A stretch of 64,000 bases of DNA from Anadara kagoshimensis (GCA_021292105.1 CM037864.1:45863109-45927108); one strand, 5' to 3'. Counted from the first letter of the stretch, positions 11,926 to 24,540 are shown. Notes: generated from the sequence alone by a model not told the origin. Program-made: numbers and translations.

Positions 11926-11942
11926 TGGCTCAGGTGAGCTAA
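10079..11942 (+). mobile_element. GGCCCATGGGCC-headed repeat, copy 1, with eight ~145-bp internal units
   Basis: Starts AACAAGAGGCCCATGGGCC and ends in AGGTGAGCTAA. Between are about eight tandem units of ~145 bp (GACCTTGACC words begin near 10296, 10441, 10586, 10707, 10851, 10996, 11141 and 11286; one unit is 24 bp short). A unique ~500-bp 3' part follows, including a GAC triplet run at 11866-11882. The 3' terminus folds into a long hairpin (11910-11940). The 5' subterminal CGCTCACCTGA is the reverse complement of the 3' TCAGGTGAGC. There is no open frame of note, so it is non-autonomous. A second copy lies at 33328-36345 in the same orientation. The hairpin followed by CTAA recalls Helitron 3' ends, but the 5' end is not the usual TC, so the class is left open. 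Confidence 0.85.
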
Positions 11943-14100
11943 AAAGGGAATAATTAGTCTCAATAAACTTTGAAAACATAACAAATCTAAGACTTCACAT
12001 TTGCTACATAGAAAACTAGATTAATGATACTTTGATAGTAAGATTATAAGGGTGTTGATTCTCTTGTTTTATGTGTACTTTGATAGTTTAAATATTGCTT
12101 TTGTTCTAATTTAAATACATCATGGATGTACACTTTTCCAAACTGAAGTTTTTTTCAAATAAACTCTTAGCTTGAAAACAGAATTGATAGATCCCCGGCC
12201 ACGTCCACAATGTTCCGACAAAGGCCTGGCATGCTTGAATTACGCACACAAAAGAATGAAGACTCGGCCTGAATTGTGTCATTTAATGACATCACTGACA
12301 CTAGTACGGCATTAGTTGCTGTGACGCTGCTCTGGTACCATGATGGCCGCCAGTGTCGGAACATAAGGCATGGCCATCAATACATCAATTGAAGCAAAAA
12401 CAATGACAGATATGTGCTGATGGAACACACAAAATGTCTTTATGTTCAAAACAAGTAAAAAGTGGTGGTACTGGTTGTTGCCTGATCAGACAAGTTCATT
12501 CAAAAGTTAATGTCAAGTAATACAGTAATGGACTGACAAAGATAGTAACATTACCCCTAGTAGGCCAGCAGTAACATTATCCCCACACTTTCTTCTAACT
12601 GGGACTTTTAGTACACAGATCAAGTTACTTACATGTATAAAAACTATTTAGTTTATAAAATTAAACTATTAATTTGGAAGTATATCCAAAGACCTGACAA
12701 TTTCTATTGAAATTAATTTACAAATAATGTAGAGAGCTTGTAAAACCGGCTTGAACCAAAAGCCCAAGTTTGAATAAACCATCAAAGTCAAAATAAACTA
12801 ATTTTCTTGATATACATACTGAGAGTTTAAAGTGATAACCTGCATAGATCAAAACACTGACAGTCAAAATATTTTGATTATAATTTATATTCATCATATC
12901 CAGGCAAAATTTCAAGTTCAGAAAGTATTAAGTTAGACAGTTTCCACTATGTAGTATGTAAATGTAATGTTGTGTAAATGGTTGTTAGTACTGAGGTGGT
13001 TTTGGTATATATGACATATTTCCTCATTTAAAAAAAATATTCTTAGCACCAATGTGAACAACTAGTTGTAAATGTAACATAAGTTGGATGATTAGCCATG
13101 TGTCATACATTTATACAAAAATACTTAAACTTAATGTTTGCTCATTAAATTTTAAAATGGAAAGTCATTTGCAATCAGTTATTTGATAAATAGTCAATGT
13201 TTCAATTTTGAAATAGATTTTCTATATACATGTATATAATATATATACCAAAATTGCTCATAATAATGCAGTTTGCCATGACCTTCATGAAAATATTTCT
13301 GAAAACAAATTACCTATTTCAGGTATAGCAACCAGTATCAGTATATATTTGGTTTCCTGCAAATGTGAGCAAGTTTCATGCATGCATATAATGTATAGTT
13401 GGTTTTAAATGGACAAAGACAATCTCACAAAAATGCATTTTCACTCCAGATAAATAGTGAAAAATCTACAACTGTAGCAACACCAAAATCACAAAATTCT
13501 AGAAATAAAGGTGATAACCAATTTAATTTTTGAACAATCATGTACTACTGTTCTTAAAAAGAGATATTCTATTATATTGTTTTCACAATTGATTTTAGTA
13601 AGTGTGTACTGTACGGTTCTATTTATCCCTGATTTTTCATCCCATTTTTGGCTATGGGTTTTTTTTGTGTGTATAATTTTTTTGATTCCCATGGTCTTTA
13701 AAATCATGTACAGATTTTACCCTGTATTTTCACCCACATATTCTATTTTCAGTTTTTCAAATCCCTAACATGCTTATTAACCACAGGGAAATAAATATAT
13801 ACCATGAGCATGCAATTATGTATTCCATGATTACTGTAATACTGAACACAGAAAAAATTCAATGCAATATAGAGTGCAATTACACTACTAGCATAGAGTT
13901 ATGTGGCCTGTGTATAGATCCATTGAAGCTATGGTAGCTATACTACCACTACTACAGTAGTCAGCAGTATCAGTGTATTATAATCATGTTCAATACTAAA
14001 CAGTTCCCTACTACCATATATACTGCTGATTAATATTTGATCATGGTAAGACCAATATTATCATAATAGAGCAAGTAAAAAAATCAATTCTAGCCAGTAA
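11943..14100. other. No supported gene between the repeat and the candidate 5' exon
   Basis: AT-rich sequence with no recognisable exon. The segment 12170-12370 is richer in GC, contains TGACATCAC and a GATGGCCGCC start-like context, and might be regulatory or a 5' untranslated exon of the p190 gene. Nothing in it identifies a protein. Confidence 0.4.
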
Positions 14101-14104
14101 TACC

Positions 14105-14158
14105 TTATGTGTCATAGGAATCATCGTACGAGGAGTTGTAGGAGGAGCTGGAAGCCAT
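14105..14158 (-). promoter_or_regulatory. Candidate untranslated first exon with a 17-codon upstream frame
   Basis: On the minus strand an ATG at 14158-14156 in good context (AGATGGCTTCC) opens a 17-codon Ser/Tyr/Asp-rich frame (MASSSSYNSSYDDSYDT). It stops at TAA, and one base later comes a donor-like AAG|GTATTA at 14103. The arrangement fits a 5' untranslated exon with a short upstream frame, lying upstream of the p190 start codon at 9467 on the same strand. Transcript evidence is lacking and the link to p190 is an inference from position only. Confidence 0.3.
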
Positions 14159-14257
14159 CTTACACTACTTGACAGTCACAAACAGCCTGATGCTGCTGCT
14201 GCTGCTGCCACAAACTCTTATTACATATATATTCTTATATAAATATATATATATATA

Positions 14258-14259
<2 letters not shown>

Positions 14260-14303
<44 letters not shown>

Positions 14304-14359
14304 AACATAAATGAAAGACAGAGATTAAACATGCATGAGAGAGAGAGTCAGAGAGAGAG

Positions 14360-14410
<51 letters not shown>
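14260..14410. repeat. (GA)n microsatellite, two blocks
   Basis: Runs of GA at about 14260-14300 and 14337-14410, separated by a short interrupted segment that still contains GAGAGA words. An AT dinucleotide run (about 14241-14258) precedes the first block. A 105-codon Arg/Glu frame crosses this stretch and is an artefact of the repeat. Confidence 0.95.
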
Positions 14411-14415
<5 letters not shown>

Positions 14416-14843
14416 GTGTACATGTATGTAAATGCATTAATGTGCATGTATATATCTTGAAGCCAGGTCTTAATCACAATATATAAACAAAGAATCAACT
14501 AGTCACTGAGTCACATGAGAGCAGCATACAAGTAAAACAGTAGTAGGAAGCATGTAACACACACAATTTGATATTTTCTAGTATCTATGATTTAACCTCA
14601 ATTAGAATATATAACAGATTAGAATCAATAAAATTACATTAGACAGAAGGCAACTAAAGCACACAAATGAATGATTGTAGTAAAAATGGGTAAACAGGAC
14701 TTTCCTTTATATTGCACCAATGAAATTGTATGCAATTTTTTTAAATATCATTTTTCACAAATATACTCAAAATGGCCTGATTCCATCGCTTTTCAGTCAA
14801 AATTAAAATTTTAATGGAGTAATGGAAGGCACATATGAAAGTC

Positions 14844-14845
<2 letters not shown>

Positions 14846-14899
<54 letters not shown>
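14846..14899. repeat. (GA)n microsatellite
   Basis: About 25 GA dinucleotides with a single GAAAG interruption. It is a third block of the same dinucleotide within 650 bp of the others. Confidence 0.95.
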
Positions 14900-17540
14900 T
14901 TAACTTGTTTTTTTCTAATAGCTATGTTTTAACCTCAATACAAGAGAATCAATAAATACACTACTACAAGTGAATGGAGTAGTGGTATTTTCCAATAATT
15001 ATTACCTGCCCTTTATGAATTACTCACTCTACTAGATGAATAGGTAATTAATACTGAGTGATGGTGGTGTATCATTCTATGAGGGGATTGTCCTGCAGTG
15101 TAAATCTGGGATAGAATTTACATGCAAGATATAGACCTGCTTCAAGTACATACATGTAGTGCAACTTTAATATAATATATATTTATAGAGCAGAAACCCT
15201 ACAGGTCCAAACCTTTGAATTTTGAAAAATATTGCAAATTACAACATATTATTTTGGAATGTTGACACAAACCATTTCTGAGATCTATACATCATACAAA
15301 GTCAATTAAATGTTAAATGCTGAAAATAAAATTAAATCATTTTATGGTAATAACTTCAATACACAAAATGATAGCTTGATGACTATAATGTGGACGTTAT
15401 CTCAAATTAAAATGCAGAAAATAAAGATATCCTAAATACTGAATCAGAGATATAATATTGAAAACCTAGGGTTATCAAGGCTCTCAAAAAGTATGGCAGT
15501 TATCACAATATTATTGATAAGTATGATGTTTCTATATCCCAAATTATCTTAGATATAGTTCTATACTCCTTTCATTCTCAATTTTGATTTCACATGACAG
15601 GTGTAGCTAGCTAGACAGGAGGTCCTTACCCTTTCAGAGCACCTGACATCCCTTCCCTGGTGGCAGTTCAGGAGTTTTAATTAAGCATAATATTTCCATG
15701 TGTTTGAACTATGACAGAAATGACAGAATGCAATCTGTACACTGAGGGATAACAAAGAATGATCAGTATAACTTACTGTTACAAGTGTTAATGAAAGTTT
15801 TGACATTTTAGGGTGCAAATGACCTTAAAAGTATAATTATTACATGCAACATTTCTGCTACTGGAACGTGTTTGCCATAATCACAGACCAAGAAACATGT
15901 GATTTCCTATGCACAATTTTTTTTTTTTTTGAAATGCAAGTTTTTCAATGGGTAAATTTTGACAATTAATGACAGATTTAGTTCATGTACATTTTAGTAT
16001 TTCAAGAATGAATGAGATGTGGATACAGTACTGGTAATTCGGATGCATTGATGAAATGTGATTGTGAAAGAAAACAATACATTTTGACATTGAGAAACCA
16101 TATCCGTGTACATTGTACATGGATTATATACCTACATGTGTATTGCACTTTAAATGGATCATTTACAAAAAACTTTTGACCTGAAATTTATGTTTGTTTT
16201 GGTGTTTCTTTATTCAAAATTTCACACCCTAGACCTGTGGTTCAAAATTATGCTTTGTAATGGAAGGTCCAGGATCGTTTGCCTTTATTTTTGGCAGGTC
16301 TCACATGAGTTTTGAAAGTCCAATATCCTGTTTAAAAAAGACAGGTCTATCAGACTTTTACAGTTTAAAAATCTATAGGTCGTGGACCTCGCATCCAGGG
16401 AACTTTAAACTCCTGTAGACCTACTAAAAGCTGTTTCTGTATGAGAACATTGCAATCATTTGCAAAAATATTGTTACCGAAGTATGGCATTAATATAAAT
16501 AAAATATGTCATGTCCTAAATCGTTTGTTAAATAGACAATTGCAGTGTTCAAATACTGTATTTGACAATAGCAGTGTCCAAAGACATCATGACTAGTGAT
16601 GGGAGTTCGTGGATGATAGGTTCATAGACATAGGTTGAATTCCCACTTGGGGGACAAATTTTTGTGTCAACTTGCTTGTTGAAGGTCATTGGATGTAACT
16701 GGGTAATCTTATTTCTTCAACTAATCCTGAACTCAATCATTTGCTTCAAAATGAGTGAAATAATTCAATACATTAGACACTTTTAGTAAACCTGAGGCTT
16801 GTATAGGCACATTTTAATCTTTTCACTGTGGTGCTAGTGTCATTTAGACAAAACTAGGCTATGCTGATGTGACCCTGACTGGCAGTGTTCACCATATTAT
16901 GTGTATGTCTGCTTTGTACTAACACACACTCAGGGCAACCTTTAGGTGCTAACTCACCAACACAGCAGTTTCAGAGGTTGCTGTTATATTTGTGTTATGA
17001 AATGCTGGACATGCCTTTCATATGCTTTTGTTACATTCTAAATGGAACTGTAATAATACCAGGTATTTAATTTTTATTTTAAGAATTAATGCATAAAGTT
17101 GACACTTCCAAGTTTATGGGTGGATATGGCCAAGTGGTACTGTCACTGGCTATCGAAGTCAAGGGTTGGAAATTTTCTGAGATGATTTTCATCTCCTACA
17201 TGTGCCCATACTAGTGCTGTAAAAAGCTTACGACTAGAATCGCATCGGTTGAGACTCAAAACCAAGGTCCCATGTTTCAGAGCATGCTGAAGCCACATCT
17301 GTTGAGTTTGAAAAAGAGTAGGCCACTTGTGGCTGATACAGAGGACACTTACAACTAGGAGCAATTGAAACAGTTTAAGATAAGAGGTTTATAATACAGT
17401 AAATTTACCTGTATCCAAACTCAATATACACAGATGTTAGTCCATTAAAGATCATGAAGGTGTACCGGTATATTTAACAATTAATATTAGGAGGGTGGAT
17501 TACCCTAACTATTATATCATCATCCAAGTGGATGTCCAAT
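14900..17540. other. No supported gene
   Basis: Nothing recognisable as an exon. About 15500-15690 resembles the 3' region of the reverse-transcriptase element in plus orientation (GTAGCTAGCTAGACAGGAGG, then CTTCCCTGGTG), heavily decayed. The remainder is AT-rich sequence without structure that I can name. Confidence 0.5.
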
Positions 17541-17564
17541 TTAGACAGGTTCCACTGTATACAT

Positions 17565-17747
17565 GTAGTCAAACCTGCCTTAAAAGTCACCTCTATATAA
17601 GGGCGACATGCTTTGAAAGGCTATGAAAATATTATCCCAAATGCTCTTTATTCATGTTATTTTAAACCGATATATAAGGGCCACCTGCCCATAAAGGCCA
17701 CTGTTACAGGTTTACCTTGGTGGACTTTAAAAAGATAAGTTTGACTG
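17565..17747. mobile_element. Probable pogo/Tc1-like MITE
   Basis: Left end AGTCAAACCTGCCTTAAAAG and right end GATAAGTTTGACTGTA are inverted around AGTCAAAC. The body includes TATATAAGGG and CCACC words typical of elements ending CAGTCAAACCT. Related ends occur at 18853-18935 and 19845-19907. It is short, without a frame, so non-autonomous. The exact boundaries are uncertain. Confidence 0.5.
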
Positions 17748-18035
17748 TAAATACAAATGTACTGGGTATGTTCATATTATGTCAGCATGTAGACATTATT
17801 GACATACCATTTGACTTAAAAACAATCATTGATTGTCAGTTACGTGTGATCAATGGCATCTTGGTTTAATCATTTTTTTCTGTGATTTGCACAAACAGTT
17901 GTATTTCACTTTTTAGTGACTTTACCAGCTGATTTACAGCTTGCATATTGGATTGTTATATATAGTAAACATACAAATAAAGACCCAAGACCATGGACTA
18001 CTTTTCAAAGACACCTATCACACACTACCTATCTC

Positions 18036-18850
18036 ATGGGAACTATTTGTCAAAGGAGTGGGGGCTAGGACAGATAATATATGTACCTATCTCAAGGGGA
18101 TTACCTGTCAAAGGAGAGGGTGCTACAAAAGAAAATATACCTTTTTCAAGGGTACCGTACTACTTGTCAAAAGAGCTGGCACTAGGACAGACAATCATAC
18201 TATCTCAAGGGGACTTCTTGTCAAAGGAGAGGGTGCTATAAGGGACAATATATCTATCTCAAGCCAAGGGGGCTACTTGTCAAAGGAAAGGCTGCTAGGA
18301 CAGAAAGGCTAAAAATCTCAAGGTGACTACTTGTCAAAGGAGAGGGTGCTAGGGCAGACAATGTACCTATCTCAAGGGAACTACTTGTCAAAGGAGAGGG
18401 TGCTAGGACAGACAATGTACCTATCTCAAGGGAACTACTTGTCAAAGGAGAGTGTGCTAGGGCAGACAATCTACCTATCTCAAGGGAACTACTTGTCAAA
18501 GGAGAGGGTGCTAGGGCAGACAATGTACCTATCTCAAGAGGACTACTTGTCAAAGGAGAGGGTGCTAGGACAGACAATCTACCTATCTCAAGGGAACTAC
18601 TTGTCAAAGGAGAGGGTGCTAGGGCAGACAATGTAACTACTTGTCAAAGGAGAGGGTGCTAGGGCAGACAATGTACCTATCTCAAGGGAACTACTTGTCA
18701 AAGGAGAGGGTGCTAGGACAGACAATCTACCTATCTCAAGGGAACTACTTGTCAAAGGAGAGGGTGCTAGGACAGACAATCTACCTATCTCAAGGAGACA
18801 ACTTGTCAAAGGAAGGGGCACTTGGACAGACAATCTACCTATCTTAAGAG
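18036..18850. repeat. 54-bp minisatellite, left block (~15 units)
   Basis: The unit contains CTACTTGTCAAAGGAGAGGG, TGCTAGGACAGACAAT and CTACCTATCTCAAGGG, 54 bp in all. Units in the first 300 bp are diverged; from about 18310 they are nearly identical. One unit is truncated near 18636. Because 54 is a multiple of 3, 18-residue peptide repeats stay open on both strands (plus: SKERVLGQT; minus: LAPSPLTSS). This explains the apparent reading frames and is not evidence of a gene. Confidence 0.95.
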
Positions 18851-19908
18851 GACCACAGTCAAACCTGTCTATAAAGGCCACCCAAGGGAACCAGTATAAG
18901 TGGCCTTTATGTGCAGGTGGCCTTTATATACAGGGGTCTGCGAATGAAATTATTTTTACTGGCCTGCTGGCTAGTAAACTTTAGATGTTTACTAGCCAGA
19001 GCAAAAAAGTTACTCGTAACATACTTTTGGCAGTACTACATATTCTGAAATATCAATTCAGTTGAAATCAACTAGACTAGAAGCATTTCTTAATGCTGCT
19101 TAATGGTGTCAATATTTTTAAGAATTTTCCGATGGATTTACGTTTATTGTGGTATCAAACACACGCATACCAATCAATGTTCAAACCATTATCCCAAAGC
19201 AAAGCAAAAACTTTGAAAACCGACAAATTGTGTTTAACACACCAACCAGGAAAGTCAGACAAGTTGCTCCAGAAAGTCAGGGCTCTCATGTCTAGGTAGC
19301 TACAAGTGTCATATTATTTTTTTTACATCTTTTACTGGTTACAAACTCTGATTTTGGGTCAACTACTTTTCCAAGACTCTGGGAACGATCCGCCAGGGTT
19401 TACGATCATTACCTTTTTTCATTGGGCCGTCGCTGACACTCTTAGACGCAACTGTTTGTTTAGGTTTATTGATAACAGTAAACACCTAGAAGTATTTCGA
19501 TTTTAAATTCATAGTCACGGACATGAAAAACAATTTCCCATTTCCTTTACTATCGCTGCTATGAAAACGACACATGAAAACCTGATCACGGAAGCGCTTA
19601 ACAAATTCACAAATTGCAATGTTATGATTAAAAGTGCTTAAAGAGAGTAATTTCTTTGTTGGAAATGGAAAGGACAAATCCAGATTGGACTCGATACTGT
19701 CCTCGCACAAGTATAAGTGAATATGATAAAACCACTCGCAATTACAAATAATTACTCGCAAATGCGAATGTTTTACTCCATTGTAGAGCCCGGATATACA
19801 GGTTCAAATAATATGATAAAAGAACAATTGGGATACAAATCTATTGGCCTTTATAAGCAGATGACCCTTATATAGAGGTGGCCTTTTAGGCAGTTTGGAC
19901 TGTACTTA
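18851..19908. mobile_element. Insertion with CAGTCAAACC/GGTTTGACTG-like ends that splits the 54-bp array
   Basis: The left end ACAGTCAAACCTGTCTATAA at ~18855 and the right end GGCAGTTTGGACTGTA at ~19893-19908 are inverted and resemble pogo/Tigger-like termini. Subterminal GGCCTTTATA words face inwards at both sides. The middle (18940-19790) includes a decayed copy of the reverse-transcriptase 3' end (GCAAAAACTTTGAAAACCGA, 19200-19225) and a frame at 19093-19299 that matches nothing. The 54-bp array resumes at 19909, so the array may instead be internal to a larger element. Confidence 0.55.
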
Positions 19909-20385
19909 CCGCTAGGACAGACAATATATTTATCTAAAGGGGACTACTTGTCAAAGGAGAGAGGGCTAGGACAGACAATATAATTATCTCCAGGGAATTA
20001 CTTTTCAAAGAAGAGGGTGCTAGAAGAGACAATATACCTTTTTCAAAGGGACTACTTGTCAAAGGAGAGGGTGCTAGGACAGACAATCTACCTATCTCAA
20101 GGGGACAACTTGTCAAAGGAGAGGGTGCTAGGAAAGACAATCTACCTATCTCAAGGGGACTACTTGTCAAAGGAGAGGGTGCTAGGACAGACAATCTACC
20201 TATCTCAAGGGGACAACTTTTCAAAGAAGAGGGTGCTAGGACAGACAATCTACCTATCTCAAAGGGACTACTTATCAAAGGAGAGGGTGCTAGGACAGAC
20301 AATCTACCTATCTCAAGGGGACAACTTGTCAAAGGAAAGACTGCTAGGACAAGAGAATCTACCGGTATTTACTAGTAAGTAGTAT
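19909..20385. repeat. 54-bp minisatellite, right block (~9 units)
   Basis: Same unit as 18036-18850 in the same orientation (CTACTTGTCAAAGGAGAGGG ... CTACCTATCTCAAGGGG). Units alternate between CTACTTGTC and CAACTTGTC variants, suggesting a higher-order two-unit period. Edges are diverged, the centre homogeneous. Confidence 0.95.
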
Positions 20386-20729
20386 CACAAGGAGACTACT
20401 TGTCAAAAGAGACAACCTATAATATAAAACTGGATATATGTGGCCAAGTGGTAAATGATGCAGACATTCAAGTCAAGGGTATACTCTTATCCTGAATATA
20501 TGGTTTGCCCTTAAAGCAAAACATTTATTCCATGTTACACAAGTCAGTCAGCACTACATCCAGCTGCTAAAAGAATGCACATCTACAGATACTGAGTTTA
20601 ACCCTTGTGATGGACTGTCTCCCATCGAAGTTCTAACTCATGATCTTGTACTCTCTGTTCACGAAAAACTTGATATGGACAGGTCTAATCAGCCCTGAAT
20701 ACATTACATATAGTATTACAGTGTAACAA

Positions 20730-21985
20730 CCACAGGGGCCAGTTTCATAATAAAATTTAAAAAATACCCCCAAGTATATAAAAAAGAGTAAAGGGGAACA
20801 ACGAATTAGATCTTTGACTTGTAGGTGCTCCGACAAAATTCTACATTACTTTTTTAATTTGTGTCCGATCATCGTGATCTTCGTGTCATTTTGTTCCCAG
20901 ATAAATATTCTTTAAATTGACATTAAATTTTTAGACATAACTTAAAATTTTAATAAAATGTTCACACGGAAAACACAGAAAAATGTTGTAATTTTGCCCG
21001 ATGTAGCTAAGCCCGTCCATGTAAAAGTAGTTTAAAATTCGCATTACGATCATGTTTTTCACTATCAGCGTCCGTGTCAACTACAAATGCTGATGTGGCT
21101 CGAAGAACTAGATAAAAAGCAATAAATTTCAAAGGTAACCGTTACTCACTTCTAAATCTACAAGCTATAATATCCTAATTCGTTGCAACACGGACCAACT
21201 TTCCTCTATCATGCCTCCATCTTGTTATTATATATGTCGTTAATTTAAGCTGCAATTTGATTGGTTAAAAATATTTCCCCCCTTCCGTTGGCATTTGTAG
21301 AATTTTGTCAATGTATCAAACTTTCTATCAAAATGACTTTATAATTATTTATACTTAAAAAAGAAAGATAAAATAAGTAAATGTAAATTCATTTTCTTAA
21401 ATTTTCATAAACACAGAGCGGATTGGAATATTTTTAACCAAACGAATAACAGCTGTAACACATGCGCGAAACATGCTTTATTTATGAGCTCAAAATGGAG
21501 GCATGGTAGAGAAAAGTTGGTCCGTGTTGGAACAAAATACGATATAATAGCTTGTAGATTTAGAAGTGAGTAACGGTTACCTTTGAAATTTATTACTTTT
21601 TATTTAGTTCTTCGATACACATCAGCATTTGTAGTTGACACGGACGCTGGTAGTGAAAAACATGAGCGTAATGCGAATTTTAGGCTACTTTTACATGGAC
21701 GGGCTTAGCTACATCGGGCAAAATTACACTGTTTTTCTGTGTTTTCCGTTTGAACATTTTATTTAGATTTTAAATTATGTCCAAAAATTGAATGCCAACT
21801 TAAAGAATATTTATCTGGGAACAAATTGACACCAAGATCACGATGATCGGACACAAATAAAAAAAGTAATGTAGAGTTTTGTCGGAGCACCTACACTTGA
21901 AAGATCCGATTCGTTGTTCCCCTTTACTCTTTTTTATATACTTGGGGGTATTTTTTAAATTTTATTATGAAACTGGCCCCTGTGG
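20730..21985. mobile_element. 1.26-kb foldback DNA element with ~495-bp inverted arms
   Basis: The left arm (20730-~21225) and right arm (~21491-21985) are reverse complements over nearly 500 bp with scattered differences. Ends are CCACAGGGGCCAGTTTCATA and its complement. Flanking TAACAA at 20724-20729 and 21986-21991 is a candidate 6-bp target duplication. The central ~265 bp keeps weaker inverted similarity (ATTGGTTAAAAATATTT against AATATTTTTAACCAA), so the palindrome originally ran further in. No open frame of note. It is a non-autonomous element of unassigned superfamily; a related end (GGCCCCTGTGGTAA) occurs near 52719. Confidence 0.92.
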
Positions 21986-21991
21986 TAACAA

Positions 21992-24540
21992 CCAAGTTTA
22001 TTACAAAGATAAAATGGTTCATTCAATGAGCTACTTATAAATTCTGATGATACTAAAACATACATTTCTCATGTCCACATACTAAAACATTCCTTTTAAA
22101 TCAATTCATGATTTATGTTTAAATAATAGTCTCTTCCACCTCTTCAATCAAATTTAATAATAGATTTTTTTTGGTATAAAAGTAGCATGGTCGTCTACTT
22201 CCTGCAAAATTGGTTACTTCCCTCTATTCTATTTATCCTAGTTTAAAACAATTTGATGAAAAACCCATTCAAACAATGGCTTCCTGAACTGGAGAACAAT
22301 TATATTCTAACAATATTTTTCATATATGTATTAATTTTTATGTCAAAACAGGTTATATATCATATTACAATACCATCACTCTAAAAATTTGCATAAATAT
22401 ATGCATCAGTTAATCTATTTTGAGCAGTTGTGGGGATTGTAAATGGAATGTATTTGAAAAGTTTCAGTGAGTACTTACTATTCTATTGATAACAATTTGG
22501 TTTCAGTCATTACAATATCATTTTTAGGGGAATAGTCTCAGACTACAGTAGTCAGATGAGGAAGACGGGGTTATCCAACCGGATTTTCCAAACATGTATA
22601 AAACGTCATATACTTGAAATAAAAAAATCTTCTACTTATAAAAATGTACATTTGGTAATTTATATTAGAAGTTTGGAAATGAAACAGTCAAATATTGTTT
22701 CATTCAGCATTTTCCCAGAATCTGTGTAGATTCATTCATAAACGACCTTGCACTTGGCACAAAATAAACCAAGAACTTTATCATTTATGAAGCAGATTAC
22801 TAGAAACACGTGCGACGATTTGATGGACATAGTGCCTTGTTTGATTTTATGCGATAAAAACTGGAAAATGAAATCGCCATATCAGTTTTCAACATCCTGA
22901 TACATAATCAGAATTTTTGATCAGGATGAAGAGGTTCCATCCTCTCCTTTTCCTAGTAAGCTCACGTGCTCTTTGTTCAACTTACCCGTCCCTTTCATGG
23001 AATTTTAAAAACACAGTGCAGTTTCTTTTCTGTAAACCTTAATCACAAGGCAAATAATTAATTATAAAGTCCATCTATAAAAATTTTGTCCAGGGTAAAC
23101 TTCACAATTCATCAGCCGAAACATCTATCCGCCATGTTGAATCTGATCTTCATACCATTTATGGCAATTTTTTAGGGCTTCTATAAACGATTAAATGAAA
23201 AACGTGTAAATCCGGAAAACGTTTGCACCATCCTTACTTTTTAAACCGGATTATTTTAAAATCGAATTTAACTATCATTAGAATTTAGATTTTGTGATTT
23301 TAACACCGACTTTCATTAAAACACATTGTTTCAAACGCAAACGCACATTTTTTTTAAAGTGGAAGTATTGGAAAGGTTTTGTACAACCATGAAAAGAAGT
23401 CCATAGCATTCATGGATTTTTTCTTTACTACAACAATATCATGTTTAGAAGGTTACGGTATGGTGTCAAAATTTACACACATTAAGATGTTTTTCCAATA
23501 ATTCAAATTCCTATGTTAAAATAGATCTTCTAAAAAATAACTGATAAATTAACAATAATGAAATAATATTAATAATAATAACAGCGGCATTTAATTCTCA
23601 GTCTGAATGCCAAGTAGTTCTCAATGTATAAAATGATGTCCGAAGTTGATAATAATAATCATAATTATTTTAAACAAAAAGAAAGAATTACAAAAATATT
23701 CCTATATTCCCAATTGAGGTGAACCCAGTTTAAAACTTAATGATTTTTTTTCAGTTAGAGATAAGATCCACCTACTAATTCAAACTTGGCGTTTTTGTCC
23801 GCTCGGTTGTTAACAAATTATATACATATAGAAGAAATGTCCATGTATATTTTCTACTTTATTCTGTAATTGAATGTAAGAAAAACCCACATTATATAAA
23901 TAATTTTGCTTTTAACAAATAAAATTTCACCAAAATCGACCAAGAAATAAATTTTGAGTTAAAACTGTCAATTAAAACATAGAGAAAATTCTATAACTTG
24001 AAATACTTTGTCAAGGTACTTGAACCGAAAACTGAAACATTTGACTTTATGTTATTGTGTTTCTTTCTTTACCAAATTGTGAATTTTTAAAACTACGGTT
24101 CCAATATTTATGGACAACTGAAAATGATTATGATAAAAAAAATCAATAGGTACCAGGTTGCACAAGTCGAGTCACAATCTCATAGTCTGTATGTATGGTT
24201 CACGTAAAAAAAATATGGTTCAACATCGGTGATCCAGAGCGAAATTCAAACTTGGTCTGTCACTCATGATGGTAGACTCATATACCAAATATTAGTTCAA
24301 TATCTACAAACGTTTTGTTTTTTTAAATCCAGAAAACTGCTATTAAAAAATCAAAGTCCAAGGCCCATAATTTCATAATCAATCGATGAACCAGAACGAA
24401 ATTCAAACTTGATCTGTAACTTTCAGTGCAACCAGCTTCAGGACCCACCACCATAAGCCATACACTTAAATCCTGATCAAAGTTAAAGAGAAAGGAACAG
24501 AAAATTGTATAAACGAACACTGGGTGGTACTACATACTGA
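21992..24540. other. No supported gene; unassigned AT-rich DNA
   Basis: No recognised exon and no long repeat identified. A start-like context (AACATGGCGGATAG on the minus strand near 23135) opens only seven codons. This is the longest stretch upstream of CDIN1 without obvious mobile-element content and could contain its promoter, but nothing specific supports that. Confidence 0.45.

Noticed and set aside
14169-14486. 105-codon frame rich in RERERE
   Set aside because: It is translation of a GA microsatellite.
18254-18881. Long repeat-protein frames on both strands (LAPSPLTSS and SKERVLGQT repeats)
   Set aside because: They result from a stop-free 54-bp satellite. Both strands being open at once and unit truncations changing frame argue against coding.
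19934-20382. Repeat-protein frames in the right 54-bp block
   Set aside because: Same reason as the left block.
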